The notes under the pieces: generated by a model
Seen by the model: the letters and a program-made list of their open reading frames with translations, nothing else
Database searches by the model: none
Told to the model about the DNA's origin: nothing
Assembly: GCA_029263175.1 (NCBI GenBank)
Contig: JAJCXZ010000073.1
Coordinates: 1-48,645 of the forward strand
Length of the DNA: 48,645 bases
Origin: Acidimicrobiales bacterium
Lineage (GTDB): Bacteria; Actinomycetota; Acidimicrobiia; Acidimicrobiales; Aldehydirespiratoraceae
Direction of reading: 5' to 3'
Shown: positions 1 through 8,993 of the stretch, in pieces
Layout of the letters: each line of letters starts with the position of its first letter
Numbering within the stretch: position 1 is the stretch's first letter
Made by a program: the position numbers and the translations under genes

Positions 1-687
1 ATCATCGCACGGAAGCACACCACTCACTTCTCCACCGAGGTGATGAACCCCTACTTCCACACCACGAAGAACGACCGGTTCCCGGCTGACCATCCGGTCA
101 ACACCTTCCTGGAGCGCTCCAGTGGTTTCGTTCCCGGCGACTCCTGGGATTCGAACTGCGCCACCGACATGATCTTTCGAGCACCGGAGATCACCAGCTT
201 TCTCGCCGACTGTCTGGAGATCCCCGAGCTCCACTGTTACGCCGACCCCTTGGCCGGGCTCACCGCCAACATCCTCGACCCCGGCCAACTCTTCACCTGG
301 CACTTCGACACGAACGACTTTGCCGTGACCGTGCTGGTGCAGGAGGCCGATGAGGGCGGACTGTTCGAATACTGCCCAGCGATCCGCAGCGCCCAGGATG
401 AGGGCTTCGACCGGATTCGACATGTCCTCGACGGCGGCCGTGAGGGAGTGCACACCCTCGATCTTCGCCCCGGCGACATGCAGATCTTCCGGGGCCGCCA
501 CAGCCTGCACCAGGTGTCGCGAGTCCGCGCGCACTCTCGGCCCCGTCATGCCGCGATCTTCGCCTACACCGAAAAGCCCGGCGTGATCGGCCGGGTCGAA
601 CGAACGCAGCAACTGTTCGGGCGGGTCTTGCAGGAGCATTTGGACGCGGAGCAGCAACGAGTCCGGTCCGACGCTCTGATTGACTAG
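1..687 (+). CDS. 2OG-Fe(II) dioxygenase-like protein, 5' end cut by window
   Basis: The reading frame is open to the first base of the window, so the true start lies outside; a GTG at 40 is an internal codon or a minor alternative start. The visible 228 residues hold a likely Fe(II) facial triad: WHFD (His101 and Asp103 from the first visible codon), then GRHSLHQVSRV with His170 as the probable second His and Arg174 as the probable 2-oxoglutarate anchor. This arrangement is typical of cupin-fold 2OG dioxygenases; the HxD pair argues for hydroxylation rather than halogenation. The substrate is unknown. It ends five bases before the PhyH-family gene at 693, so the two are probably co-transcribed. 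The fold call is fairly firm and any specific reaction would be a guess. Confidence 0.7.
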   Translation: MIARKHTTHFSTEVMNPYFHTTKNDRFPADHPVNTFLERSSGFVPGDSWDSNCATDMIFRAPEITSFLADCLEIPELHCYADPLAGLTANILDPGQLFTWHFDTNDFAVTVLVQEADEGGLFEYCPAIRSAQDEGFDRIRHVLDGGREGVHTLDLRPGDMQIFRGRHSLHQVSRVRAHSRPRHAAIFAYTEKPGVIGRVERTQQLFGRVLQEHLDAEQQRVRSDALID

Positions 688-692
688 GTGTC

Positions 693-1577
693 ATGCCGCT
701 TCCCGAACCCACGACCGACCAGAGCCGGCAACGTGCTGACCTCGACGAGTTCGGCTATTGCATCATCGCCGAAGCCCTCACTCAACAGGAGGCTGCTGCC
801 CTTTGCGAACGGATCTCGGCGCAGGCGTCGGCGGAGCGGGCGCAGGCACTCGACTTCCACTACCCCGCCGAGGCCGAAGGTGACGACGTCAATCAGTGGG
901 TCTACCAACTCATCAACAAGGGCGAAGAGTTCCAGCAACTCGCCTTGAACGCTGCCGCGCGGGAGTTGGCGACCTACCTCCTTGGCGCTGACCACCTGTT
1001 GTCGTCGCTCGATGCCCACATCACCTACCCCGGCAACAAGACGATGCCGTTGCACGCCGATCAATGGTGGATGCCGCAGCCGGCGATGCCCGGCACACCT
1101 CACGGGCGCCAAGGCGATCTCACCCGCACGAGCGGCCCGTACGGCGAACCCACATCGGCAGCAGTACCGATCTCGCCCCCGCTCGCCGCGAACATGATGT
1201 GGATGGCCAGCGACTTCACCGAGGCCAACGGCGCCACGCGCATGGTGCCGGGCAGCCATCTGAGCGGTTGTCTCCCCGATCCGTCACGCCAGGACTATCC
1301 GGCGGTGGCGATCGAAGCGCCGGCCGGCTCCGTGCTCGTCTGGGAAGGACGCACCTGGCATGCGGCCGGGCTCAACACGGCGGACCACCCCCGCTTCGGC
1401 ATCGTGACCTACTACTGCGCGCCGATCATGCGCGGGCTCGCCAACCTCACCTACGGCATGCGTTCCGAGGTCCGAGATGCCATGTCACCAGAGCTCTTGA
1501 AGCTGTGTGGGTTCACCCCGTGGAACAGCTACGGCATGACCGACGACCCCAACGCAGCAGTGATCAGACCAGGCTGA
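693..1577 (+). CDS. Phytanoyl-CoA dioxygenase (PhyH) family protein
   Basis: A 294-residue non-heme Fe(II)/2-oxoglutarate dioxygenase of the PhyH family. The HxD pair is His121/Asp123 in MPLHADQWW, the distal His is His223 in TWHAAG, and Arg234 in HPRFGIV is placed to bind 2-oxoglutarate. Family length is normal (about 250-320). The ATG at 693 follows the preceding stop by five bases, suggesting a two-gene oxygenase unit. Its 3' end overlaps the convergent M24-family gene by 14 bases. The EctD (ectoine hydroxylase) signature is not apparent, so the substrate stays open; hydroxylation of a small metabolite or acyl-CoA is the family expectation. Confidence 0.8.
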   Translation: MPLPEPTTDQSRQRADLDEFGYCIIAEALTQQEAAALCERISAQASAERAQALDFHYPAEAEGDDVNQWVYQLINKGEEFQQLALNAAARELATYLLGADHLLSSLDAHITYPGNKTMPLHADQWWMPQPAMPGTPHGRQGDLTRTSGPYGEPTSAAVPISPPLAANMMWMASDFTEANGATRMVPGSHLSGCLPDPSRQDYPAVAIEAPAGSVLVWEGRTWHAAGLNTADHPRFGIVTYYCAPIMRGLANLTYGMRSEVRDAMSPELLKLCGFTPWNSYGMTDDPNAAVIRPG

Positions 1578-2871
1578 TCGGGAAGTCGGTCAGTAGCTCG
1601 GGACCATTGTCGGTGACGAGATACTGGTCCTCGAGCTTGATGCCTTCTCCCCCGTCTCGCGAGCCGATGAAGCTCTCGGAGGTGAGGACCATCCCCGCCT
1701 TGAGTTCGCCGTCGTGGCCCCAGTCGTCCCAGCTCCACGGCATGTAGATGGACGGGTACTCATCGCATTGACCGACGCCGTGGTAGATCACCGAATAGTG
1801 CCGGTACACATCGCGGGGCATGACGTGTGAATCAAACGTGAGCTCACGGAACGTGCGCCCCGGGGTGAGGAGCTCGGCATTGGCGACGACCATGTCGTGA
1901 GCCATGTCAAAGAGCGTCTGTTGGTGTTGCGTCGGCTTCGCATCGCCGACGATCCAAGTGCGGCTGATGTCGATCATCATCCCGTAGGCCCCGACCAGGT
2001 CGGTGTCGTAGGCGAGAATGTCGCCGTTCTCGATCACCCGGGCGCTCGCCTCCTGCATCCACGGATTGGTGCGGGGGCCGGACGCCAGGATCTGAGTCTC
2101 GATCCACTCACCGGCTCGGGCGATGTTCCCGGCATGGAGCATCGCCCACACCTCCCGCTCGGTCATGCCCGGTTTCACCGCCTCGCGCATTTCGCCCATC
2201 GTGGTCTGACAGGCGTGGGCGGCACAGCGCATCGCATTGATCTCATCCGGGCTCTTGATCTCGCGAGCCAACTCCATGACCTCGCCACCCTCGCCGACGT
2301 CGATACCGGCGTTGGCGAACTCCTGATACCCGATTCGATGGCACTGATCGACGGCGATCCGCGCGCCGCGGCCACAGTGTTCCTCGATGACCTCGATCAT
2401 CTCTCCGGACCAACGAAGTGCCTGCTCTTCCCACCGGGTACCGCCGAGGAAGAAGGTCGACCCGATGGCCGGCCGCACCTCGTCGACCACCTCGCTGTGG
2501 CCCGAGAGGAACTCGGTGTTCTCGTAGTCCCAGATGATGACGTGGCCCGCCGCACTCACGAACGCATACCGGGCACCGTTGTGCATCACCCAGAGCTGCA
2601 TGTTGGTCGAGTCGGTGGCGTAGCGGACGTTGAGGGGATCGAAGAGCACGATGCCCCCGTAGTCCAACTCCTGGAGCTTCTGCCGAATCCGCTCGACTCG
2701 GTATCGGCGCATCGCCGTGAGGTCAGGTAGCTCTAGTCCGTCGGCGACCCACTCCGAAGTCAGCGCCTCGCCCGGACCGATCGCAAGATGGTGACCCGCG
2801 CCGGCCGCAAACGCAACCTCGGGCGTGCCGTCGAGAGCCTGCTGGACGGAGCGACGAACTCGACCGGGCAT
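1564..2871 (-). CDS. dddP: M24-fold DMSP lyase, DddP type
   Basis: Predicted to cleave dimethylsulfoniopropionate to acrylate and dimethyl sulfide. The protein has the creatinase/M24 metallopeptidase fold but DddP-type active-site residues. The metal ligands are Asp289, Asp291 and Asp301 (in AYDTDLVGAYGMMID), His364, Glu399 and Glu414. Asp370 in HGVGQCDEYP corresponds to the catalytic Asp377 of characterised DddP, and a Tyr sits five residues before His364. The spacings between these residues reproduce the DddP numbering as I remember it. SGPRTNPW and HGVGxCDE also look DddP-like. I chose the ATG at 2871 (435 aa), two bases after the upstream stop and with GGAG about six bases upstream; a start at 2913 would overlap the upstream gene. 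A creatinase- or Xaa-Pro-aminopeptidase-like role is the alternative. Confidence 0.75.
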   Translation of the reverse strand: MPGRVRRSVQQALDGTPEVAFAAGAGHHLAIGPGEALTSEWVADGLELPDLTAMRRYRVERIRQKLQELDYGGIVLFDPLNVRYATDSTNMQLWVMHNGARYAFVSAAGHVIIWDYENTEFLSGHSEVVDEVRPAIGSTFFLGGTRWEEQALRWSGEMIEVIEEHCGRGARIAVDQCHRIGYQEFANAGIDVGEGGEVMELAREIKSPDEINAMRCAAHACQTTMGEMREAVKPGMTEREVWAMLHAGNIARAGEWIETQILASGPRTNPWMQEASARVIENGDILAYDTDLVGAYGMMIDISRTWIVGDAKPTQHQQTLFDMAHDMVVANAELLTPGRTFRELTFDSHVMPRDVYRHYSVIYHGVGQCDEYPSIYMPWSWDDWGHDGELKAGMVLTSESFIGSRDGGEGIKLEDQYLVTDNGPELLTDFPISLV

Positions 2872-2873
2872 CC

Positions 2874-5411
2874 TCAGCTCCGCATCCGTTCTGCGTCTCT
2901 GTCCCAAATGCATCCCTCGACCCGAGTCGCAGTCCGCCGCTGCCCGATGATCTCGATCTCGAACAGGCCGTCCGACTCGGCGAGCGCGGCAGGCACGTAG
3001 CCCATGGCGACGCTGGTTTCACTGTGGTGGGCATAGCCGCCCGAGGTGATCCACCCGACGACCTCGTTGTCGTGCCAGATCGGCTCATCGCCGATCACGT
3101 CGACGCCGTCACGGCCCGCATCGCTCTCGACGGTGAAGGTGAGGAGCGCCAACGATGCGCCGGGGCCGTCATCGGCATACTTGGCGGCGAGTGCGTCACG
3201 GCCGATGAAGTCCTTGTCCATCTGGATGAAGCGACCGAGGTTGGCCTCGAATGGGTCGTAGATGGGCCGGTACTCACGGGCCCATGAACCAAAGCCCTTT
3301 TCGAGCCGCAAGGAGTTGAGGGCATGGAGACCGAACATCGTCAGTCCGAACTCCTCCCCCGCCTCTGTGAGCACCTCGTAGACATAGCGCTGGTAGCGGG
3401 CCGGCATCCAGAACTCGTAGCCGAGGTCGCCGGTGAACGTCACACGGCCGCACCAGACCGGGGCGAGGCCGATGCCGATCTCCTTGAACGACATGAAGCG
3501 CATGCCGTTCTGGGTGACGTCAGCGTCAGTGACCTTCTCGAGGAGAGCGCGGGCATTCGGGCCTGCAATTGACAGCCCGGCCATCTCCCATCCGAGCGTG
3601 TCGTACTCGACCGAGCCGTCGGAAGGCAGATGCTGGTCGAACCAGCGCTCGTAGTAACGCTCGGCAATGCCCGAACCGAAGAGAATGAATTCCTCGGCGT
3701 CTCGGGTATTGGCGGTGGCACCGCCGGTGATTGTGGTGTCGGGTCCCTCGGCCACCCCGGCGGCGGCGCCGAGAGTGGCGACCGTGAGGTCGCCGATCAG
3801 GTTGCCGGCGGGATTCGTCATCGGAGTCAGCGACATCCGACCCGGGTTCGGGATACGACCGGCAAGCAGGCGGTCGAGGTACGCCCGGGCACCCGGTCCC
3901 GAGAAGCGGAATTTCGAAAAGCCGGTGGTCTCCCACATGCCCACACTCGACCGGACCGCAAGAACCTCCTCGCGAACCTGGTCCCAGGCGTTGGACCGAC
4001 CAAACGTCACGTCCTCGAATGGTTCCTCACCCTCCTTCTGGAACCACAGCGCCGACTCGAGGCCGAAGCCGACACCGAAAACGGCGTTCTTCGCGGCCAG
4101 GCGGTCGTAGATGGGCGAGGTCTGGACGCCTCGGCCGGCGGCGAGGTGCTCGTTGGGAAACGAAATCCGGAAGCGCCGCGAGTAGTTCTCACGAACTTTC
4201 TCGCTGGTGTAGGCCATCGTGGCGTAGTCGCCGTAGCGGCTGATGTCCATCCCCCAGATGTCGAACCCGGGGTCGCCGTCCGTGATCCAGTTGGCGAGCG
4301 AGAGACCCACACCGCCGCCCTGCGACAAGCCGGCCATGACCGCACACGCCGACCAGTAGCCGGGCAGGCCGCGAACCGGCCCGAGCAACGGGTTGCCATC
4401 CGCCGCAAACGTGAACGGCCCATTGATGACCTGCTTGATGCCGGCCTCGGAAAAGACCGGGAAGTGGTTGAAACCCGTCTCGAGCGATTCCGCGATGCGG
4501 TCGAGATCGGGGGTGAGCAGTCGAGCCCCGAAATCCCAGGGAGTCTGCGACGTGGACCACGGCTTGCCTCGTCGTTCGTAGGTGCCCATGAGAAGGCCAT
4601 TGCCTTCCTGACGCATGTAGATCTCGCCACCGAAGTCCACGGCGTGGATGATCTCCTTGCCGGTGTCCTTGTTGTGCTGGACAACCTCGGGAATCTCCTC
4701 GGTGAGTAGGTACATGTGCTCCATGGCGAGCAGTGGGGTTTCCAGCCCGACCATGCGACCGACCTCGCGGGCCCAGAGACCACCGGCGTTGACGACGTGC
4801 TCGCAGTGGACGATCGCCTTGTCCTCGTTGGACTGGGTGTCGTAGACGGTGAGATCCCAGCCGCCGTCGGCGGCTCGGTTGATGTCTCGAACCCAGGAGT
4901 GGCGATGCGTCTCCGCGCCACGGTTACGGGCGCACTCGAGGTAGGCGTGAGTGATCTGGCTCGGGTCGAGATGTCCTTCATGAGCGTCCCACATGGCGCC
5001 AACGAAGTACTTCGGATCCAGGATCGGCAGAAGCTCCTTGGCCTCCTCGGCCGAGATGAGCTCCGTCTCCATCCCGAGGTACTGGCCCCGGGCGTGGCTC
5101 ATCTTCAGCCAATCCATGCGCTCGTGGGTGTCGGCCAGCATCACGCCGCCGGTGATGTGCATGGATGCGTCCATGCCCGATTCCTTCTCGATCTCCTCGT
5201 ACAGCTTGATCGTGTACTGCTGGAGCTTGGCGACGTTGGGGTCACCGTTGAGGGTGTGCATGCCGCCGGCGGAGTGCCACGTCGAGCCGGCCGTGTATTC
5301 GGCCCGCTCCAGCAGGACGACGTCGGTCCAACCCGCCTTTGTCAGGTGGTAGAGGACCGATGCGCCGACGACACCGCCGCCGATCACAACGACTTGAGTG
5401 TTGGTCTTCAT
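2874..5411 (-). CDS. Dimethylglycine/sarcosine dehydrogenase-type FAD-GcvT protein
   Basis: An 845-residue two-domain enzyme. The N-terminal DAO-type FAD domain (about 1-390) begins with GGGVVGAS (11-18). GSTWHSAGG follows, with His46 at the position that carries covalent FAD in dimethylglycine and sarcosine dehydrogenases. The C-terminal half (about 430-840) is a GcvT/aminomethyltransferase-type folate-binding domain that would pass the methyl carbon to tetrahydrofolate as 5,10-methylene-THF. Length matches the mammalian and bacterial families. It lies 10 bases after the Rieske oxygenase gene and two bases before the dddP start. This order fits stepwise demethylation: the Rieske enzyme removes the first methyl of a trimethylammonium compound and this flavoprotein a later one. 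The exact substrate (dimethylglycine, sarcosine or another N-methyl amino acid) cannot be read from sequence. Confidence 0.85.
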   Translation of the reverse strand: MKTNTQVVVIGGGVVGASVLYHLTKAGWTDVVLLERAEYTAGSTWHSAGGMHTLNGDPNVAKLQQYTIKLYEEIEKESGMDASMHITGGVMLADTHERMDWLKMSHARGQYLGMETELISAEEAKELLPILDPKYFVGAMWDAHEGHLDPSQITHAYLECARNRGAETHRHSWVRDINRAADGGWDLTVYDTQSNEDKAIVHCEHVVNAGGLWAREVGRMVGLETPLLAMEHMYLLTEEIPEVVQHNKDTGKEIIHAVDFGGEIYMRQEGNGLLMGTYERRGKPWSTSQTPWDFGARLLTPDLDRIAESLETGFNHFPVFSEAGIKQVINGPFTFAADGNPLLGPVRGLPGYWSACAVMAGLSQGGGVGLSLANWITDGDPGFDIWGMDISRYGDYATMAYTSEKVRENYSRRFRISFPNEHLAAGRGVQTSPIYDRLAAKNAVFGVGFGLESALWFQKEGEEPFEDVTFGRSNAWDQVREEVLAVRSSVGMWETTGFSKFRFSGPGARAYLDRLLAGRIPNPGRMSLTPMTNPAGNLIGDLTVATLGAAAGVAEGPDTTITGGATANTRDAEEFILFGSGIAERYYERWFDQHLPSDGSVEYDTLGWEMAGLSIAGPNARALLEKVTDADVTQNGMRFMSFKEIGIGLAPVWCGRVTFTGDLGYEFWMPARYQRYVYEVLTEAGEEFGLTMFGLHALNSLRLEKGFGSWAREYRPIYDPFEANLGRFIQMDKDFIGRDALAAKYADDGPGASLALLTFTVESDAGRDGVDVIGDEPIWHDNEVVGWITSGGYAHHSETSVAMGYVPAALAESDGLFEIEIIGQRRTATRVEGCIWDRDAERMRS

Positions 5412-5421
5412 GAGCGAGCCT

Positions 5422-6666
5422 TCATGACTTGAGTTCGATGGTTGGTGGGGCAGGGTTGGGTCCGGTGCCGAGCCGTGACTCCTCGGAACGATCGTCGCCG
5501 GCAGGGATCATGAGCCCGGTTGCCAGCGAGTCGGCGGTCATGCAATCGGCGAGCATGTTGTGGAAACGGTGCAACGGCTCCTCGAAACGGGGGGCGAGCG
5601 GCCCGGCATTGATCCGACCGCGGGTCAGGCCGCGCTGGCCCCGTTCGCAAATGTCGATGTCCTCGGCGTTGACGTCGGACCAGAAGTCGCGGGTCGCCTT
5701 CATGTCGTCATCAGAGATCGCCGGCGTGGAAGGAGGGAGAAGGAACGTGCACGTCTCACGGGTGAGGCCGGGAGCGATCGGGTCGAGTCGCATCACGAAG
5801 ACATGGTTCGGCAGAACCGTGAAGATCACGTTCGGGTACACGGCGACGTGCCGCCCGCTCTCCGCATCAGAGGCGTCGAGACCATCAGCGGCGGGCAGGA
5901 CCAACCAATCGTCGCGATCGTCACCGGACACAGGGGTGGTCGTCTGGCCGCAGTACATGCCCGGACCCTGGTAGCGGTAGTGGTCCTTGACCCGGCTCAC
6001 CTTCGCCAGCTCCGGATGGACCCACGTGAGGTGGTAGTACTCCTGGAAGTTCTCCGAGATCAGCTTCCAGTTGGCGCCGACCTCGAGTGTGGCTTCCTCC
6101 TGGATTCGCCAATCTGCGAAGCCGTAGCCGGCCATCCGTTCGGGGAGGTCCCCCAGCCACTCGATCAACGGCGGGGTCTCGGGGTCGAGGCATGCGAACA
6201 GAAGCGGGCCCCAGGTGTCGACTCGTATCTGATGCAGCGAATAGTCGGCCTTGTCGAAGTCGTCGCGCGGCACTTCGTCGAAGAAGGGTGCGGCAACGAG
6301 CGTGCCATCGAGCCCGTAACCCCAACGGTGATACGGGCAGCGGATCGTGCCGGCGATCTCGCAGTCGCGCTCGGCCAACTCGGTGCCGCGGTGGCGACAC
6401 GTGTTGAGAAAGCCCCACAACTCGCCATCGGTGCCCCGCGTGATCAGGACTGATTTCTGGCCGACGGATCGAACGAGCATGCGGCCCGGCTCGGCCACCT
6501 CAGGAGCGGTGCCGACGACGACCCACGCCCGCTCGAACACGAGTTCCTGTTCCAGCGCAAAAAAGCGTTCATCGACGTATGCCGATGGGTTGAGCCCCGT
6601 CGCTTCTCGTAGCGGTGCGCGGGTTCCGATCCACGCCGCGTCGTCTGTCCAATCAGTCATGTCCAT
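5422..6666 (-). CDS. Rieske non-heme iron oxygenase, betaine-demethylase type
   Basis: The 414-residue oxygenase subunit of a Rieske system. The [2Fe-2S] ligands are Cys90, His92, Cys110 and His113 in CRHRG and CPYHRWGYG. The mononuclear iron site is ENFQEYYHLTWVHPEL, with two His, plus an acidic residue near 336-338 in NAEDIDICERGQRGL. That ENF-YH-HPEL arrangement resembles glycine betaine monooxygenase (GbcA) and related quaternary-amine enzymes. I used the ATG at 6666; a GTG one codon earlier overlaps the mttB-like stop by one base. No ferredoxin-reductase partner is adjacent, so electrons must come from elsewhere. Together with the downstream dimethylglycine dehydrogenase, glycine betaine is the most plausible substrate; stachydrine or carnitine-like compounds are alternatives. 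Confidence 0.8.
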   Translation of the reverse strand: MDMTDWTDDAAWIGTRAPLREATGLNPSAYVDERFFALEQELVFERAWVVVGTAPEVAEPGRMLVRSVGQKSVLITRGTDGELWGFLNTCRHRGTELAERDCEIAGTIRCPYHRWGYGLDGTLVAAPFFDEVPRDDFDKADYSLHQIRVDTWGPLLFACLDPETPPLIEWLGDLPERMAGYGFADWRIQEEATLEVGANWKLISENFQEYYHLTWVHPELAKVSRVKDHYRYQGPGMYCGQTTTPVSGDDRDDWLVLPAADGLDASDAESGRHVAVYPNVIFTVLPNHVFVMRLDPIAPGLTRETCTFLLPPSTPAISDDDMKATRDFWSDVNAEDIDICERGQRGLTRGRINAGPLAPRFEEPLHRFHNMLADCMTADSLATGLMIPAGDDRSEESRLGTGPNPAPPTIELKS

Positions 6667-6668
6667 CA

Positions 6669-8204
6669 CTAGAAGTCCGTTGCAATCCCGCCTTCGGCGA
6701 TCCGGCGATCAACGAAGTCGTCGAGCTCGGCGCGCACGGCGTCCTCCATCGGTGGTTGTTCGTAGGTCGCGAGCAGATCGTTCATCACCCGCTCGGCATG
6801 GTCGTAGGACGTTGGTCGCCCGGCTTCGTCCCACGTCTCGAAGTTTCGCCAGTCGGAAATCATCGGACGGTAGAACGCGTCGCGATAACGATCCTGGGTG
6901 TGCTGCGTGCCGAAGTGGTGACCGCCAGGGCCGACCTCGGCGATTGCGTCCAGGGCGAGGGTGGCATCATCCACCACGAGCGGCTGAAGGAACGTGGCCA
7001 CCATCTGGAGCAGGTCGCCATCGATCACCATCTTCTCCGGGGAGGCGTGGAGACCCCCCTCCATCCAACCGGCACCGTGATACACCACGTTGGCGCCACC
7101 CATGATCGCTCCCCACAGTGCGAACGTGCTCTCGTAGCCGGCCTGCACGTCGAGCGTGTTGGCGGCACACACATTGGACGACCGGTAGGGGAAGCCGTAG
7201 CGGCGAGCCAGTTGGCCACCCAACATCGCCGACTGGATGTACTCAGGGGTACCGAACGCGGGAGCCCCCGACTGCATGTCGACGTTGGACGTGAACCCGC
7301 CATAGATCGCAGGAGCACCCTGTCGCACGAGCTGGGTGAATGCAATTCCGGCGAGCGCCTCGGCGTTCTGCTGCACCACCGCGCCGGCCACCGTGACCGG
7401 AGCCATCGCGCCGGCCAGCGTGAACGGGGTGACGATGATGACTTGGTTCCGAGCCGAGTACTGGAGAATTCCCTCCAGCATCGGCGTGTCGAGCCGCAGC
7501 GGTGACGACACATTGATCACCGAGTGGACAATCGGGTGGGTGTCGAGCTGTTCGTCGGTGAGACCGCGAACGATTCGCACCATCTCGAGGCAATCGATGT
7601 TGCGTTGCGCACCAAGTGAGTACACGCTCACTGCTTTCGGGCTGAGGGTGAGAATGTCTCGCGTGGCTTCGAGGTGACGGATGGATGAGTGGATGTCCAC
7701 CGGCTCGACCGGGTAACCACCGTGACTCTGGACGATGTTGAGTTGCTGGCAGAGCTTCAGCAGGGTGCGGAAGTCCTCCTGGTTGCCCATGCGGCGGCCG
7801 CCCTGTCGATCGACGTAGTTCGGAGCGCTCGCAACCGAGGTGAACACCACATTGTCTCCCCCGATCTTCAGGTCGTACTGCGGGTCGGGCGCGTGCATGG
7901 TGAACTCCGACGGCACGGTGGAGATGAGATCCAGCACCAGTTCGGGGTCGAGCCGAACTCGTTCGCCGTCGATCTTGGCTCCCGCCTCCGTCCAGAGCTC
8001 GAGCGCCTTGGGATGCAGGAAGTCCATACCGACGGTGCTGAGCACCTCCAGCGACGCGAGGTGGATCGATTCGAGCTCGTCGTCGGAAACGATCCGAGTT
8101 GGCTCGATCGGTCGACGGTAGAGCTGCCAAGGCCGCTGCGGTGGCCCAACTGGACCGGTCGGACGTTCACGACGGCCACCTGACCGGCGCCGGGGTTCGT
8201 TCAT
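6669..8204 (-). CDS. MttB superfamily (trimethylamine methyltransferase-like) protein, non-pyrrolysine
   Basis: A 511-residue member of the trimethylamine/glycine betaine methyltransferase TIM-barrel family. Support comes from the N-terminal segment ending LEVLSTVGMDF, the central VSSPLRLDTPMLEG and NAEALAGIAF stretches and the late VGPGGHHFGTQHT motif. No amber codon interrupts the frame; TAG only ends it at normal length, so it is a non-pyrrolysine homologue like the MtgB class. Such enzymes transfer a methyl group from a quaternary amine to a corrinoid protein, but no corrinoid protein or activase is encoded nearby. Its start overlaps the IclR stop (ATGA). A second divergent paralogue lies at 29915-31459. 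Confidence 0.85.
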   Translation of the reverse strand: MNEPRRRSGGRRERPTGPVGPPQRPWQLYRRPIEPTRIVSDDELESIHLASLEVLSTVGMDFLHPKALELWTEAGAKIDGERVRLDPELVLDLISTVPSEFTMHAPDPQYDLKIGGDNVVFTSVASAPNYVDRQGGRRMGNQEDFRTLLKLCQQLNIVQSHGGYPVEPVDIHSSIRHLEATRDILTLSPKAVSVYSLGAQRNIDCLEMVRIVRGLTDEQLDTHPIVHSVINVSSPLRLDTPMLEGILQYSARNQVIIVTPFTLAGAMAPVTVAGAVVQQNAEALAGIAFTQLVRQGAPAIYGGFTSNVDMQSGAPAFGTPEYIQSAMLGGQLARRYGFPYRSSNVCAANTLDVQAGYESTFALWGAIMGGANVVYHGAGWMEGGLHASPEKMVIDGDLLQMVATFLQPLVVDDATLALDAIAEVGPGGHHFGTQHTQDRYRDAFYRPMISDWRNFETWDEAGRPTSYDHAERVMNDLLATYEQPPMEDAVRAELDDFVDRRIAEGGIATDF

Positions 8205-8968
8205 GATGCTGCCGTTTCGAGACGTCGGTGCCCGAGCTCGGCCGAGATCTCGTCGGCGCGGGCGAGCACCAGGGCGGCCACCCGATCGGCTTCACCGCGG
8301 GCGGGAAATCTGTAGCTGGGTCCGTAGGTGTAGAGCGCACCAACCGCTCGGCCGGCGGCATCGATGATGGCAGCCGAGGCCGAGGACAGGCCTTCGACAT
8401 ACTCGCCGTGGGTCCACATCACCCTGCACAGGCGGGCTTGCCGGACGCGGGATCGCAGACGATCCGGGTCCGTGACCGTGTTCTCGTTGCAGGCGAGGAG
8501 TTCGCCGGAGAGATACTGCTCGACCTCGTCGTCGGTCCATGTCGCCATCACGACGAGTCCCGCTCCACCGGCGTGGAGGGGAACCCGCGTGCCGGTCCAG
8601 TTCTCGGCCTGGATCGGCTTTGGCGCATCGACCTGATCGACGGTGACGGTGTCGTATCCGGAGAGCATTGCGAGACACATTGCTTCATCCAGATCCGCCG
8701 CCAAGTCGACGAGGTGAGGATGGACGATCGTCTCGAGCGTGCGGCTGGTGTCAGTGGATCCCGCCATGGCCTGAATGGCGGCGCCGATCGTGTAGATGCC
8801 GTCAGCGTCACGGGCGACCGCATCCTCGGATTCGAGGGTGGCCAGCAGCCGCGCTGCGGTGCTCGTGGCCAATCCAGCACGCGCCGAAAGGTCGACGAGG
8901 CCCCCCGGCCGGCGGCCGATCTCTCGCAACAGGGCGAGGGCACGTTCAACGCTTTGTACCGAACTCAC
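8201..8968 (-). CDS. IclR-family transcriptional regulator
   Basis: A 255-residue regulator with an N-terminal winged helix-turn-helix (about 1-60, SVQSVERALALL followed by LSARAGLATSTAARLLATLE) and a C-terminal GAF-like effector domain (about 75-250), the normal IclR layout. It starts with GTG at 8968 with no obvious Shine-Dalgarno sequence. It is separated from narI by 60 bases that hold nested inverted repeats. It overlaps the following mttB-like gene by ATGA, so it leads the osmolyte-catabolism unit and probably controls it and itself. The effector is likely a pathway substrate or product (inference). Confidence 0.9.
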   Translation of the reverse strand: MSSVQSVERALALLREIGRRPGGLVDLSARAGLATSTAARLLATLESEDAVARDADGIYTIGAAIQAMAGSTDTSRTLETIVHPHLVDLAADLDEAMCLAMLSGYDTVTVDQVDAPKPIQAENWTGTRVPLHAGGAGLVVMATWTDDEVEQYLSGELLACNENTVTDPDRLRSRVRQARLCRVMWTHGEYVEGLSSASAAIIDAAGRAVGALYTYGPSYRFPARGEADRVAALVLARADEISAELGHRRLETAAS

Positions 8969-8993
8969 AACGTCGGTGACGATACCGCTTTAT

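Noticed and set aside
148-165. GATTCGAAC stretch resembling a tRNA T-loop
   Set aside because: It is within the oxygenase coding frame and no acceptor or anticodon stems can be formed around it.
6669-6671. TAG at the end of MttB copy 1 as a possible pyrrolysine codon
   Set aside because: The protein is already full family length, and known Pyl codons lie in the middle of the gene; the following bases start the next gene.
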